The notes beneath the pieces were generated by a model that saw only the letters and a program-made list of their open reading frames with translations, was not told where the DNA came from and searched no databases. A program made the position numbers and the translations under genes. Positions 37,232 to 47,569 of a DNA stretch of 64,000 nt are shown piece by piece (positions within the stretch are counted from its first letter, which is position 1; each line of letters starts with the position of its first letter). The stretch is from contig CP036272.1 in NCBI GenBank assembly GCA_007745635.1, positions 6,997,566 through 7,061,565 on the forward strand. Direction: 5' to 3'. The stretch comes from Stieleria bergensis. GTDB taxonomy: Bacteria > Planctomycetota > Planctomycetia > Pirellulales > Pirellulaceae.

Positions 37232-37759
37232 CTACTCAACGGACTTGCTTTTCTGCAACCGTTTTTTACGCTTTGCAAGCTGTGGCAGAAAGAACAGATA
37301 GACTCCCGTCCCCCATAAAATCACTAGCACGACCGCTGTCGGCAGAAAGATCCCCAGCTTGACCGTGTCGCTGAAGAAGCTGCCATCGTGGAGGCTCTCG
37401 ATCAAGTCCGATCGCCGGAACGCGACTTGCAACACATCACCGGTCGCGGTGTCCAATTGGACTTCCCAGCGATTCTTGGCACGAACCTTCAGCATGCCTT
37501 TGCTCGGTCGCACATCCAATCGATCGATATCGTCCCAGGACTGGACCTCGGCTTCTGGCACGTTCTGAACAATTTCCAAGACCCTGGTGAAAGAGAGCTT
37601 TGGTTCTCGCTGGGCGCCCTTTTGCGTGCCGGGCTGAATCCAAGCCGATTGCTTCTTGAGCTGCAGAACCACGCCGGTCAACAACACACACAACGCTGGG
37701 ATGGCGATCAAAATGGATCCCCAGCGGTGAACAAGGCGGTTCAAACGAGATGCTTTCAT
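37232..37759 (-). CDS. PepSY-associated membrane protein
   Basis: The 175-residue protein starts KASRLNRLVHRWGSILIAIPALCVLLTGVVLQLKKQ, the first helix of the PepSY_TM family with its early histidine. A PepSY-like beta segment follows (DIDRLDVRPSKGMLKVRAKN, then VQLDTATGDVLQ), then HDGSFF and a second helix (LGIFLPTAVVLVILWGTGVYLFF) with a lysine-rich tail. Family members occur in iron-siderophore reductases and regulatory membrane complexes. The copy is short, with one PepSY unit, and forms a two-gene operon with the downstream four-helix protein. Confidence 0.85.
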   Translation of the reverse strand: MKASRLNRLVHRWGSILIAIPALCVLLTGVVLQLKKQSAWIQPGTQKGAQREPKLSFTRVLEIVQNVPEAEVQSWDDIDRLDVRPSKGMLKVRAKNRWEVQLDTATGDVLQVAFRRSDLIESLHDGSFFSDTVKLGIFLPTAVVLVILWGTGVYLFFLPQLAKRKKRLQKSKSVE

Positions 37760-37988
37760 GGGGACATTCTGTCTCAGGCGACCGGTTTGTTGTACTGGTA
37801 AAGGAACGTCGAATGAAGTCAGCTGGCAGGAGCCAACGCCAGCCCTGTTCGTTGAAACCGATTTTTTACAGATTGATCGCTCAGGGGACGGCTAAGTTTT
37901 GACTTTTCCGTACAATTTTCGTTGTCGATCGGATCCGCCACAGTCAAGCTGATCGTCGATCCTGATCCTACGCCCACGAGATTCCATC

Positions 37989-40900
37989 ATGCTCATTCGT
38001 CGCTTGGCCGCCGGCCTGATGATTCCGGTCCTGCTTGCCACTACACTCTACTTCCCCGTCACGCTGTCTGCCCAGACAAGTAGCGAGACGGATTCTAGCC
38101 AGCGAGCCAAGCTAATTGCTGGTGCCCTAACGTTTCGCAGTGTTGGGCCAGCCTTCATGTCGGGCCGAATCGGCGATGTCGCGATTGATCCGGTGGAACC
38201 CAACACATGGTACGTCGCCGTTGCCTCTGGCGGTCTCTGGAAAACCACCAACGCAGGAACAACGTTTCAGCCAATCTTTGACAACAAACCGTCCTACAGC
38301 ATGGGCTGCGTCTCCATTGACCCATCGGCTCATAGCACGGTCTGGCTGGGGACGGGCGAAAACAATGGCGGACGGCACATCGGTTTCGGAGACGGAGTCT
38401 ACGTCAGCCACGATGCTGGCAAGTCCTGGAAGCACAAGGGGCTCAAGCAGTCCGAGCACATCAGCAAAGTCCTTGTCGACCCACGCGACAGCGACGTCAT
38501 CTTCGCGGCCTCGCAGGGTCCACTCTGGTCACCCGGTGGTCAGCGCGGCTTGTTCAAGTCTACCGACGGCGGCAATACATGGAACCTAGTGCTCGGGCCC
38601 GGCCTGTTGAGCAGCGCCGACAAAAAACTGAGCGACGACGAGCGAGCGGCGATCAATGACAAATCCTACACCGGAGTCACTGACGTCATCTTCGATCCCA
38701 CCAATCCAGACGTCATGTATGCAGCAACGCACCAACGACACCGCAACGTCTGGGCAATCATCAACTGCGGCCCCGAAACGGGGATCTTCAAATCCACTGA
38801 CGGCGGCGAGTCCTGGGATCGACTTGGCAACGGCCTTCCTGGGGGCGACATGGGCAAGATTTCGCTGCAAGTGTCTCCACAGAAAAACAACTATGTGTAT
38901 GCCACGATCGAATTACCAGGACGCAAAGGCGGTTTCTGGCGCAGCAACAACTCCGGTGCCAGCTGGACCAAGACCAACGACTTTGTGTCGGGAGGAACCG
39001 GACCGCACTATTACCAAGAACTGTGGGCTGACCCGCACCGCTTTGGCGTGCTGTACCAAGCAAACAACTCCTTCATGCGAAGTGAAGACAACGGCAAGAC
39101 GTGGGATAACATCGAGGGTCGCTACAAGCACGTCGACAACCACGCGGTTGCCTTTCACCCAACCGACAAAGACTTTCTATTGGTCGGCTGTGATGGCGGC
39201 GTCTACCGGTCGTATGACTACTGCAAGACTTGGCTGTTTTGCCCCAACTTACCTCTGACCCAGTTTTACAAAGTCGCCGTCGATTACGACTATCCCTTTT
39301 ACAATATCGCCGGCGGGACTCAGGATAACAATTCACAGTACGGCCCCTCACGCACCAGGAACGTCCAAGGCATTCGCAACAGCGACTGGCAAATCACCAT
39401 TGGCGGTGATGGTCACGACACGGCGATCGACCCCAAAGATCCCAACATCATCTATGCTGAATCTCAGCAAGGCTACTTGCGACGCTTTGACCGCCGCACC
39501 GGCGAAAGCATTCGCATCCAACCCCAGCCAGGTCCCGACGAAGAGTCTTTCCGATTCAACTGGGACTCTCCAATCCTGATCAGTCCGCACGACAACAAGC
39601 GGCTGTACTTTGGGTCTCAGTTCTTGCATCGCAGCGACGACCGTGGCGATAGCTGGAAAAAAGTCTCCCCGGATCTTTCGCGGAACCAAAACCGCTATGA
39701 ATTGCCCACGATGGGACGTGTTCACAGCATTGATGGTGCGTATGACTTGTACGCCATGAGCCAGTACGGCAACATCACCTCAATCGATGAATCGCCCTTG
39801 GTCGAAGGCTTGCTGTACGTTGGCACCGACGACAGCCTGATCCATGTCAGTGAAGATGGTGGCAAGACGTGGCGAAAGACGGAACGGATTTTTGATGTGC
39901 CAGATTCTTTCTTTGTCAATGACATCAAGGCCGACTTGCATGACGCCGACACGGTGTACGCATGCCTGGACGATCACAAGACCGGTGACTATCGACCGAT
40001 TGTGGTCAAAAGCACCGACCGCGGCCGCACCTGGTCGTTGATGACTGGCGATCTTCCCGAGAAGCATCTTTGCTGGCGAATCATTCAAGATCACGTCGAT
40101 CCCCAACTGCTCTTTTTAGCCACTGAGTTTGGCATCTTCACGACGCTTGACGCCGGTGAGCACTGGCACAAGCTAGGTGGTGGACTGCCAACGATCTCGT
40201 TCCGAGATTTAGAAATCCAGCGTCGCGAAAACGACTTGGTCGCAGCATCCTTTGGCCGCAGCTTCTATGTCCTGGATGACTACAGCCTGCTGCGCAACGT
40301 AACCCAGAAATCTCTCAAAGACGATTTGCACTTGTATCCCGTTCGGCGAACTTTCTGGTACGTGCAGGAAAACAAGCTCGGTGGCCGGAAAGGCTATCAA
40401 GGCGACAGCCTGTATAACGCTGACAATCCCGACTACGGCGCCGTGATTCATTACCATGTCAAAACTGGCTGGAAAAGCAAAGCCGCCAAGCGAAAAGAAA
40501 AAGAAGCCAAGATCAACAGCGCAGGCGGCGATGTGCCCACCGCCAGCTTCGCCGATCTGCAAGCTGAGCAAGATGAAGTCGCACCGCGACACTACTTGGA
40601 TCTCTCCGATGCTCGTGGCAACGTCGTCGCACGACTCGACCTTTCCATCGGCAAAGGAATGCACAAAGTGGTTTGGAACATGCGGTACCAAGGCCTGTTC
40701 TCTCGCGGTTCAAGCCCGCTGGTTCCACCAGGAACTTATTCAGCACAAGCTTTTCGCAGCGAAGGGGATTCCACGGTCGCGATCGGTAACAAGATTGAGC
40801 TTGAACTCGAAAGCATCATCTCTCCGACGATGCCAATTCCAGATCGGAACGACGTGATCAAGCAAGTCAACCAGATGGGACTGGTCGCGAACAAAGTCCA

Positions 40901-41321
40901 GACACTTAATCGCAAGCTGTCCGAACGACTAAGCGACGTCAATAGCCTGATCAGTCGCATCAAAGCACATCCGCGCGGGACAGCCAAGTTGCTCAATCAG
41001 GCACAACGCCTGCGACTGCAGCTGCAGTCTTACGATCGCATACTAAATGGCGACGAGCTGAAAGATGAACGCTGGGCGATGACCAAACCCGGCATCAATC
41101 AACGCATCAGCAGCGCGATCTCAAGCGCAGCATCTGGGACCTCCGGGCCGACAAAGACCGCGTTGGAGCAATTCAAGATCGGTAAGCAGCTGTTCAGCAA
41201 GCTGGAACCAAAGCTCAAGAAATTGCTTGATCGTGATTTCGAGTCACTGGAAACCGCCATCGACGTCGCGCAAATTCCTCGCGTCGAAATCGAGCTCGAT
41301 TCCGGCGAAGAAGAGGACTAA
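37989..41321 (+). CDS. Secreted sortilin/VPS10-like Asp-box propeller protein
   Basis: The 1110-residue protein has a signal peptide (about 1-29). At least ten Asp-boxes are visible, including STDGGNTWNL, STDGGESWDR, SEDNGKTWDN, SDDRGDSWKK, SEDGGKTWRK and STDRGRTWSL. They suggest a large double or ten-bladed propeller over about 45-770, as in VPS10/sortilin-like and xyloglucanase-like proteins annotated as glycosyl hydrolases. A helical C-terminal part (about 930-1100) follows a beta-sandwich segment (LDLSIGKGMHKVVWNMRY). No catalytic pair can be assigned, so an enzymatic label is not justified. It is divergent from the PepSY operon across 229 bp. Confidence 0.85.
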   Translation: MLIRRLAAGLMIPVLLATTLYFPVTLSAQTSSETDSSQRAKLIAGALTFRSVGPAFMSGRIGDVAIDPVEPNTWYVAVASGGLWKTTNAGTTFQPIFDNKPSYSMGCVSIDPSAHSTVWLGTGENNGGRHIGFGDGVYVSHDAGKSWKHKGLKQSEHISKVLVDPRDSDVIFAASQGPLWSPGGQRGLFKSTDGGNTWNLVLGPGLLSSADKKLSDDERAAINDKSYTGVTDVIFDPTNPDVMYAATHQRHRNVWAIINCGPETGIFKSTDGGESWDRLGNGLPGGDMGKISLQVSPQKNNYVYATIELPGRKGGFWRSNNSGASWTKTNDFVSGGTGPHYYQELWADPHRFGVLYQANNSFMRSEDNGKTWDNIEGRYKHVDNHAVAFHPTDKDFLLVGCDGGVYRSYDYCKTWLFCPNLPLTQFYKVAVDYDYPFYNIAGGTQDNNSQYGPSRTRNVQGIRNSDWQITIGGDGHDTAIDPKDPNIIYAESQQGYLRRFDRRTGESIRIQPQPGPDEESFRFNWDSPILISPHDNKRLYFGSQFLHRSDDRGDSWKKVSPDLSRNQNRYELPTMGRVHSIDGAYDLYAMSQYGNITSIDESPLVEGLLYVGTDDSLIHVSEDGGKTWRKTERIFDVPDSFFVNDIKADLHDADTVYACLDDHKTGDYRPIVVKSTDRGRTWSLMTGDLPEKHLCWRIIQDHVDPQLLFLATEFGIFTTLDAGEHWHKLGGGLPTISFRDLEIQRRENDLVAASFGRSFYVLDDYSLLRNVTQKSLKDDLHLYPVRRTFWYVQENKLGGRKGYQGDSLYNADNPDYGAVIHYHVKTGWKSKAAKRKEKEAKINSAGGDVPTASFADLQAEQDEVAPRHYLDLSDARGNVVARLDLSIGKGMHKVVWNMRYQGLFSRGSSPLVPPGTYSAQAFRSEGDSTVAIGNKIELELESIISPTMPIPDRNDVIKQVNQMGLVANKVQTLNRKLSERLSDVNSLISRIKAHPRGTAKLLNQAQRLRLQLQSYDRILNGDELKDERWAMTKPGINQRISSAISSAASGTSGPTKTALEQFKIGKQLFSKLEPKLKKLLDRDFESLETAIDVAQIPRVEIELDSGEEED

Positions 41322-41392
41322 ACCTCGCGGCCGATCGTTGCGCTGATGTCCCACCACAGGGCATTGCATCCGAGAGGCTTCGAAAACGGGGG

Positions 41393-41431
41393 CCATTCGC
41401 TGGCCCCATTCGCTGGCCCCATTCGCTGGGG
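41393..41431. repeat. Three tandem 13-bp repeats (CCATTCGCTGGCC)
   Basis: Units at 41393-41405, 41406-41418 and 41419-41431; the third ends GGGG rather than GGCC. They lie in the 216-bp gap between the propeller gene and the kinase-like gene. Nothing else is evident there. Confidence 0.85.
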
Positions 41432-41537
41432 CCAAGCGAGATTTTGCGATCGACCGTGAAAACGCTAGCGATTAAGTTTTCGGTTTTGGTAAACCCACAA
41501 CGTCTAGAAATGCCCCTTTTTGCCGACGTGAAATGGA

Positions 41538-42524
41538 ATGAACCCGATCTCCCATCCCATTGGCCGAATCACGGGCGCGACCTCAATTGAACTTGGCGAT
41601 GTCCTCCAAAGCCTGTGGAGTGGCTATGGTGTGATTCAGCGGGCGACGCTCGTGGGTGCGGAGCCCAGGCATGTCATTGTCAAGCACATTGATCTGTCGC
41701 AAACGCGCGCTAATCGACGAGGCTGGGGCGGAGATGTCTCGCACGAGCGAAAGGTTCGTTCCTATCAAGTTGAATCGAATTTTTACCAGTCGCATGCGAA
41801 CCAGTGCGACTCATCGTGCCGCGTCCCAATTTTAATCGGGCTCGAAGCGATGCCCAATGAGAGTGGCTGGCTGATCGTGCTGGAGGACCTGGACGACCAA
41901 GGTTTCGCACAACGCAAAAGCAAGGTCGATCAAGCTGACATCCTCGCCTGCTTGCGCTGGCTCGCCAACTTTCATGCTACTTTCCTGCAGAGCACTGCAG
42001 CGGGACTTTGGCCGATTGGCACTTACTGGCATCTGGCAACACGCCCTGATGAACTTGCAGCAATGCCAGAGGGAACGCTCAAGCGATCAGCAAAGTTAAT
42101 TGACACCAAACTAAACGCCGCCTGCTTTCAAACGCTGGTGCATGGGGATGCCAAGCTGGCCAACTTTTGTTTCTCTGAACAAGTCGGCGCGGATGTCGCT
42201 GCGGTGGATTTCCAATATGTGGGTCGCGGCTGTGGAATGAAGGACGTTGCCTACTTTATCAGTAGTTGTCTGAATGAACAGCAAGCAGCAATGCAACAGG
42301 AATCTTTGCTGGGGTATTACTTCCAGCATTTGAGCAAAGCAATTTCAAGCCGCCGGATCAACGTCGATTTTGCCGCGTTGGAACAGGAATGGCGAGCGTT
42401 GTATCCCCTGGCCTGGGCGGATTTTTGTCGCTTCCTCTCTGGCTGGTCTCCGGGGCACTGGAAGCTGAATCGCTACAGCGATCAAATCACGCGTTCGGCA
42501 CTGGATCAGCTAGGCGCGTGTTAA
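41538..42524 (+). CDS. APH/ecdysteroid-kinase-like phosphotransferase
   Basis: The 328-residue protein has the small-molecule kinase fold. It shows an N-lobe lysine ([11 protein letters not shown]), a hinge [11 protein letters not shown], the catalytic loop HGDAKLANF and the metal-binding DFQYVGRG, where DFQ replaces DFG as in choline/ecdysteroid kinase-like proteins (CHK/EcKL). The substrate is unknown; a small alcohol or amino-alcohol is the family norm. The gene ends 194 bp before the cytochrome gene on the same strand. No export signal is seen. Confidence 0.85.
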   Translation: MNPISHPIGRITGATSIELGDVLQSLWSGYGVIQRATLVGAEPRHVIVKHIDLSQTRANRRGWGGDVSHERKVRSYQVESNFYQSHANQCDSSCRVPILIGLEAMPNESGWLIVLEDLDDQGFAQRKSKVDQADILACLRWLANFHATFLQSTAAGLWPIGTYWHLATRPDELAAMPEGTLKRSAKLIDTKLNAACFQTLVHGDAKLANFCFSEQVGADVAAVDFQYVGRGCGMKDVAYFISSCLNEQQAAMQQESLLGYYFQHLSKAISSRRINVDFAALEQEWRALYPLAWADFCRFLSGWSPGHWKLNRYSDQITRSALDQLGAC

Positions 42525-42718
42525 CCGCCAGCGAACACTGTTGCAGTGGAAAACCGTTCGCTTCACGCGAGCACAGCACTCATGATCAGCAGATCAATTC
42601 CAGCCCGCCATCGTCGGCTCTAAACGATCCCGGCACAGAACCTTGCCAGCGGCTACAATGGTTCGCTCCCACCGATTGCGATTCGCTCCCGCCTCCGCTT
42701 GCACCCATTTATTCAACC

Positions 42719-45700
42719 ATGTGTGCCGCTGCCAGCCTCACTGTCCATCACCGCTCGGTTTGCCGGTTTGCCGCGTTGATCTTGGTGATCTTCGCTGGCC
42801 ATTGGTCGAACGCTCAGCAGACGATGGATTACGAGCATGACTTAAAGCCGATTTTGGCACGAAAGTGTTATTCCTGTCACGGCGCGTTGAAGCAAGAAGC
42901 GTCGCTTCGATTGGATACCGCACAACGGATCCAATCAGGTGGCGACAGCGGTCCAGCCATCGAGTCGAATGAAGTGGACGACAACCTGCTCTGGCAAAGG
43001 GTGCAAACCGAGGACGAAGATTCCCGTATGCCGCCCGAGGGCGAACCGCTGAGTGATGCCGAACTTGCGATCCTCCGGCAGTGGATCGAGCAAGGCGCGC
43101 CAGCGCCGGACAACGAAGCGCCACAAGCTGATCCCCGTCAGCACTGGGCATTCCAGCCTGTGTCCGAGGTTCAGCCACCGAGCGGCCAAGGGCACCCAAT
43201 CGATCGCTTCATTCGGAAAAAACTCAAACAGGCTCAGCTGCAGCCCGCCAACCGAGCGGACACTCGAACGCTGGTTCGGCGTCTGTTCTTTGATCTGCAC
43301 GGGCTTCCCCCGACGGCTCCTGAGCTTCGGCATTGGACGTCAGTCATCGAACAATCCTCCGCGATCGACAGCTTGATCGATCATCTGCTAGCGAGCCCAC
43401 GCTATGGGGAACGTTTCGCCCAGTCGTGGCTTGACTTGGTTCGCTATGCCGACACACATGGCTTTGAAGTCAACACGCCAAGACCACATGCGTGGCCCTA
43501 TCGCGACTATGTGATTCGGTCCTTTAACGACGACACGCCCTATGATCAGTTCATCCGCCAACAGCTCGCCGGCGATCAACTCAATCAGGACGCAGCCACG
43601 GGTTTTCTTGTCGCGGCGGCAGTGCTGTTACCTGGCCAGATCGGTAAAGATGACGCGTCCAAGCGATTGGCCAGGCAAGATTCGTTGGATGAAATGGTCG
43701 TGGGAACCAGCGCAACGTTTCTAGGCCTGACCGTTGGTTGTGCCCGCTGTCATGATCACAAGTTTGATCCCATTAGCCAACGCGATTACTACGCCATGCA
43801 GGCTTTCTTTGCCGGCGTCGATTACGGAGATCGTGCGATCAAGGATGCCGACTTCCAGGCAAAGCGAGCTCAAGCCGACGAACTGGGACAACGAATCAAT
43901 GATCTCGAGGCACAACTGCTCGCGCTGAAGCCCAAGCCACTGACCGGCAGATCACTCGTCATCGACGACGAAGACCTGGATCGAGTGACGATCCTCAAAG
44001 AGAAAAATGGTCACGGTATCAACCCCGCTGGCACAAAACGTGGTTACAAAGCTGATCCCGGCAACAGCGATCGAATGCCGAATCTCAGCAACGGGCGATA
44101 CACCTGGTGGGACAACCACCCCGGAGAAGACGTCTTCACTTGGAATCCCAAAACCGCTGGACGTTTTCGAATCTGGATTTCCTGGGGCGCCCACGGTAGT
44201 GGCGTGCACACGCGCGACGCCCATTATGTCCTGGATCGCGATGGAGACCTGGCCACGAAAGACGATCAACACAAAATTGCCCAGGCTGATCAGTTCTACT
44301 ATGCAGGGCAACAAGACGGCGACTCAGAGAAGACGCCTCGGTGGAGCGGATTGCAAGATGCCGGCGTGCATGAACTGACCGAGAAGTCCAAACTGATCCT
44401 ACGCGGTGGCGAAACCGGTTCTGGCATTACGGCCGACGTGATGGTTCTGCAAGAGGAGGATCCGACAGCACCGTCCACCCCATCGTTGCCTCGATTGATG
44501 GTTCCTGTGCAGTTTGACGTCAATCGCGAAACCTTTGCCGCTATCGACGCCAAATTCGTACGCTTTACGTCACAACAGACGACCAATCATGATCGTTACG
44601 AACCCTGCATCGACGAATTGGAAGTCTTCTCCAGCGACTCCGAAACCAAGAACGTCGCCTTGGCCTCCGGCGGCGCGATCGCCACATCCTCTGGGAACTA
44701 CTCCAACACCGGTCGGCACCAATTAAAGCACATCAACGACGGGCGATACGGGAACGATCACAGTTGGATCTCGCACCAAAAGGGACAAGGCTGGGTACAG
44801 ATTGAGTTGCCTGAAATCACATCGATCAATCAAATTGTTTGGGGACGCGATCGCAACGGCAAGTATCAAGATCGTCTCCCGGTGCGGTACACGATTGAGG
44901 TCTCTCGCGATGGCAAGCAATGGCACCCCGTTGCAAGCTCGCAGCAACGCCTTGCCTTTGGCACACCGCATCAACGATCCACAACGCTGGCTCGCAACGC
45001 TTCGCCAACCCGCCGCGCCAGCTTACTAGAAACAATCAAAACCATGGACCAACTGCAGGGCCAAGTGGCGACGCTGCGGAAACCGAAACTTGTGTATGCT
45101 GGCAAATTTCGCCAGCCCGATGAAACTCATCTGCTCAATCGTGGCGATCCCGAACAACCGCTTGATCTCTTGTCTCCAGTGGTTCCAAGCATTCTGGGTG
45201 ACACCGCCTTCGCATCAGAAACCACCGACGCCCAGCGCCGTCTGGGGCTTGCCGATTGGATCGCATCACCTGATCATCCACTCACCGCGCGAGTGATGGC
45301 CAATCGCATTTGGCAGTTCCACTTTGGACGCGGGCTCGTGGAAACGCCCAGTGACTTCGGCATGAATGGGGCCCAGCCGACTCATCCAGAACTTCTGGAT
45401 TGGCTGGCCAATCAATTGATAACAAGCGGTTGGTCGATCAAAGCCATGCATCGCTTGCTGCTAACCTCGCAAACCTATCAGCAATCGTCCCACATCGACC
45501 CCGACAACCAGGCAATTGACGCCGATTGCAAACTGCTTTGGCGTTTCCCATCGCGGCGTCTGGAAGCCGAAGCCATTCGCGACAGCATGCTTGCGACCAG
45601 CGGCGAATTGAATTTGCAGATGGGCGGTCCGGGGTTTGACTTTTTCAAATCCCGCGGGGGACTCTCTGGCTTTCCACCTGTGGAGTCGTTTGGAGCCAAC

Positions 45701-46063
45701 GAACTGAGGCGGATGATTTATGCCCATAAAATCCGCATGGAGTCGGTACCCATTTTTGGAGCCTTTGATTGTCCTGATGCCGGCCAACCGATGCCGAAAC
45801 GGTCTAGCTCGACCACGGCAATCCAGGCATTGAATCTCTTCAACAGTTCGTTCGTCTTTGAGCGCGCCCGGGCAGTTGCTCAGCGAGTCAAAGCCAAACA
45901 AGCTGACCCATCTCAGCACGTGATCGAAACCTTTCGCCTGATGCTTGGCCGCGACCCAAGCAAGATGGAACGCGGTGCGGCGCAGCGACTCGTGGATCAA
46001 TCCAATCTGTCAAACTTGGCTCGCGTGCTGTTGAACAGCAACGAGTTTCTGTTTCTTCCCTAG
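42719..46063 (+). CDS. PSCyt1-PSCyt2-PSD1 protein with F5/8-type C insert
   Basis: From ATG 42719 the protein has 1114 residues; in-frame codons upstream overlap the kinase gene and are excluded. Signal peptide about 14-32. Haem motifs C50-Y-S-C53-H and C341-A-R-C344-H mark PSCyt1 and DUF1549 ([36 protein letters not shown]). Between DUF1549 and DUF1553 lie about 400 extra residues: a beta-rich segment ([16 protein letters not shown]) and a discoidin-like F5/8C domain ([21 protein letters not shown]). DUF1553 closes ([34 protein letters not shown]). The insert may bind polysaccharide. A DUF1501 gene follows after 20 bp. Confidence 0.93.
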   Translation: MCAAASLTVHHRSVCRFAALILVIFAGHWSNAQQTMDYEHDLKPILARKCYSCHGALKQEASLRLDTAQRIQSGGDSGPAIESNEVDDNLLWQRVQTEDEDSRMPPEGEPLSDAELAILRQWIEQGAPAPDNEAPQADPRQHWAFQPVSEVQPPSGQGHPIDRFIRKKLKQAQLQPANRADTRTLVRRLFFDLHGLPPTAPELRHWTSVIEQSSAIDSLIDHLLASPRYGERFAQSWLDLVRYADTHGFEVNTPRPHAWPYRDYVIRSFNDDTPYDQFIRQQLAGDQLNQDAATGFLVAAAVLLPGQIGKDDASKRLARQDSLDEMVVGTSATFLGLTVGCARCHDHKFDPISQRDYYAMQAFFAGVDYGDRAIKDADFQAKRAQADELGQRINDLEAQLLALKPKPLTGRSLVIDDEDLDRVTILKEKNGHGINPAGTKRGYKADPGNSDRMPNLSNGRYTWWDNHPGEDVFTWNPKTAGRFRIWISWGAHGSGVHTRDAHYVLDRDGDLATKDDQHKIAQADQFYYAGQQDGDSEKTPRWSGLQDAGVHELTEKSKLILRGGETGSGITADVMVLQEEDPTAPSTPSLPRLMVPVQFDVNRETFAAIDAKFVRFTSQQTTNHDRYEPCIDELEVFSSDSETKNVALASGGAIATSSGNYSNTGRHQLKHINDGRYGNDHSWISHQKGQGWVQIELPEITSINQIVWGRDRNGKYQDRLPVRYTIEVSRDGKQWHPVASSQQRLAFGTPHQRSTTLARNASPTRRASLLETIKTMDQLQGQVATLRKPKLVYAGKFRQPDETHLLNRGDPEQPLDLLSPVVPSILGDTAFASETTDAQRRLGLADWIASPDHPLTARVMANRIWQFHFGRGLVETPSDFGMNGAQPTHPELLDWLANQLITSGWSIKAMHRLLLTSQTYQQSSHIDPDNQAIDADCKLLWRFPSRRLEAEAIRDSMLATSGELNLQMGGPGFDFFKSRGGLSGFPPVESFGANELRRMIYAHKIRMESVPIFGAFDCPDAGQPMPKRSSSTTAIQALNLFNSSFVFERARAVAQRVKAKQADPSQHVIETFRLMLGRDPSKMERGAAQRLVDQSNLSNLARVLLNSNEFLFLP

Positions 46064-46083
46064 GCCTTCCGTGGCAACCGTCA

Positions 46084-47568
46084 ATGATGAACAGCAACGA
46101 CCGCACCGCAAGAATGGCAAATCATCTGCCAAGCAAATCGCTGCTTGATCGACGCAACTTCCTTGGCCAAACGATTTCGGGATTGTCTTCGTTGGCGTTA
46201 ACCTCATTGCTGGACCAAGACGAGTCGCTGGCTGAAAGTCCTACGTTTGATCCTCGTCGGCCGCATGCTGCTCGGCCAGGTCACTTTGAAGCCGCTGCCA
46301 AGAACGTGCTGGTGATCTTCTGTGCCGGGGCATGCAGCCAGCTGGAGACCTACGACTACAAGCCTGAGTTGATCAAGCATGACGGCAAGCCCTTTACCGA
46401 TGGGCCGGCGGTGACGTTCCAAGGTCCATCGGGTAACCTCGCTCGGCCGCAGTATCCGTTTCGTCCCAGAGGCCAGACCGGCAAGATGGTCTCGGACATG
46501 ATTCCACATCTTGGCGAGATCGTGGATGACATCTCATTCATTCACACGCTGACCAATAAGTCGAACACGCATGGTCCGGCTGAAAACTTTCTTTCCACAG
46601 GATTTATCCTCGATGGGTTCCCCAGCATGGGAGCCTGGGCGTCATACGCGCTGGGAACCGAGCGGGAGAATCTGCCAGCCTTTGTCGCGATCCCAGACCC
46701 AAGAGGCGTGCCTCAGGCGAGCGTCAACAATTGGGGGCCTGGATTCTTGCCTGCTGTTTTTCAGGGCACGCCGTTTAGTAGCACACAGCCGATTGGCAAC
46801 TTGAAGCCCCCGAGCGGGATCTCGTCGGATCAAGATCACTCCGCCCGAGAGCTCTTGCAGTTGCTTAACGAACAACACTTGGCCAGCCATCCCAACGATA
46901 GCGAACTGGCCGCTCGCATCGCCAGCTATGAATTGGCAGCACGCATGCAATTGTCGGTCCCTGAAATCAGTGATCTGTCAACGGAAACCGAACAGACACT
47001 CAAGATGTACGGCGCGGATTCATCGAACAAAAACAAAGCCGCCTTTGCAAGAAACTGCATCCTGGCACGGCGCTTGATTGAATCAGGCGTGCGGTTCGTT
47101 CAGCTATTCAACGGGGCCTACGCCAGTGGTGGAGCTCTAAACTGGGACGGACACCAGAAACTCAAAGAACAGTATGATGTGCACGCCCAGATCATGGACC
47201 AGCCTGCAGCAGCCTTGTTCAAAGATCTCAAACAGCGTGGGTTGCTAGAGGACACGCTGGTGGTTTGGTGCACCGAATTTGGCCGGATGCCAATGTTCCA
47301 GAAAGGAGCCAAGGGAAGAGACCATAACCCACACGGATTCACCGCTTGGCTGGGTGGGGCAGGGGTCAAGCCAGGTGTCAGTTATGGCAAAACCGATGAA
47401 TTGGGCTTCAAAGCGGTTGAGGATGTCTCCAGCGTGCATGATCTACACGCCACCATGCTGCACCTGATGGGGCTCGATCACACTCGTCTGACGTTTCGGC
47501 ATAACGGACTGCAGCGCCGACTGACCGATGTACACGGTCACGTGATCAAACCCATTCTGGCCGGATAG
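46084..47568 (+). CDS. DUF1501 Tat-exported protein
   Basis: The 494-residue protein carries [19 protein letters not shown] as a twin-arginine-type signal. Family blocks follow: [73 protein letters not shown] and [16 protein letters not shown], then [14 protein letters not shown]. Compared with the 24249 copy, the G-G-P-S-Q region is replaced by GACSQLE. It forms a unit with the cytochrome gene 20 bp upstream and ends 1 bp from the opposite-strand treZ stop. Confidence 0.93.
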   Translation: MMNSNDRTARMANHLPSKSLLDRRNFLGQTISGLSSLALTSLLDQDESLAESPTFDPRRPHAARPGHFEAAAKNVLVIFCAGACSQLETYDYKPELIKHDGKPFTDGPAVTFQGPSGNLARPQYPFRPRGQTGKMVSDMIPHLGEIVDDISFIHTLTNKSNTHGPAENFLSTGFILDGFPSMGAWASYALGTERENLPAFVAIPDPRGVPQASVNNWGPGFLPAVFQGTPFSSTQPIGNLKPPSGISSDQDHSARELLQLLNEQHLASHPNDSELAARIASYELAARMQLSVPEISDLSTETEQTLKMYGADSSNKNKAAFARNCILARRLIESGVRFVQLFNGAYASGGALNWDGHQKLKEQYDVHAQIMDQPAAALFKDLKQRGLLEDTLVVWCTEFGRMPMFQKGAKGRDHNPHGFTAWLGGAGVKPGVSYGKTDELGFKAVEDVSSVHDLHATMLHLMGLDHTRLTFRHNGLQRRLTDVHGHVIKPILAG

Positions 47569-47569
47569 C

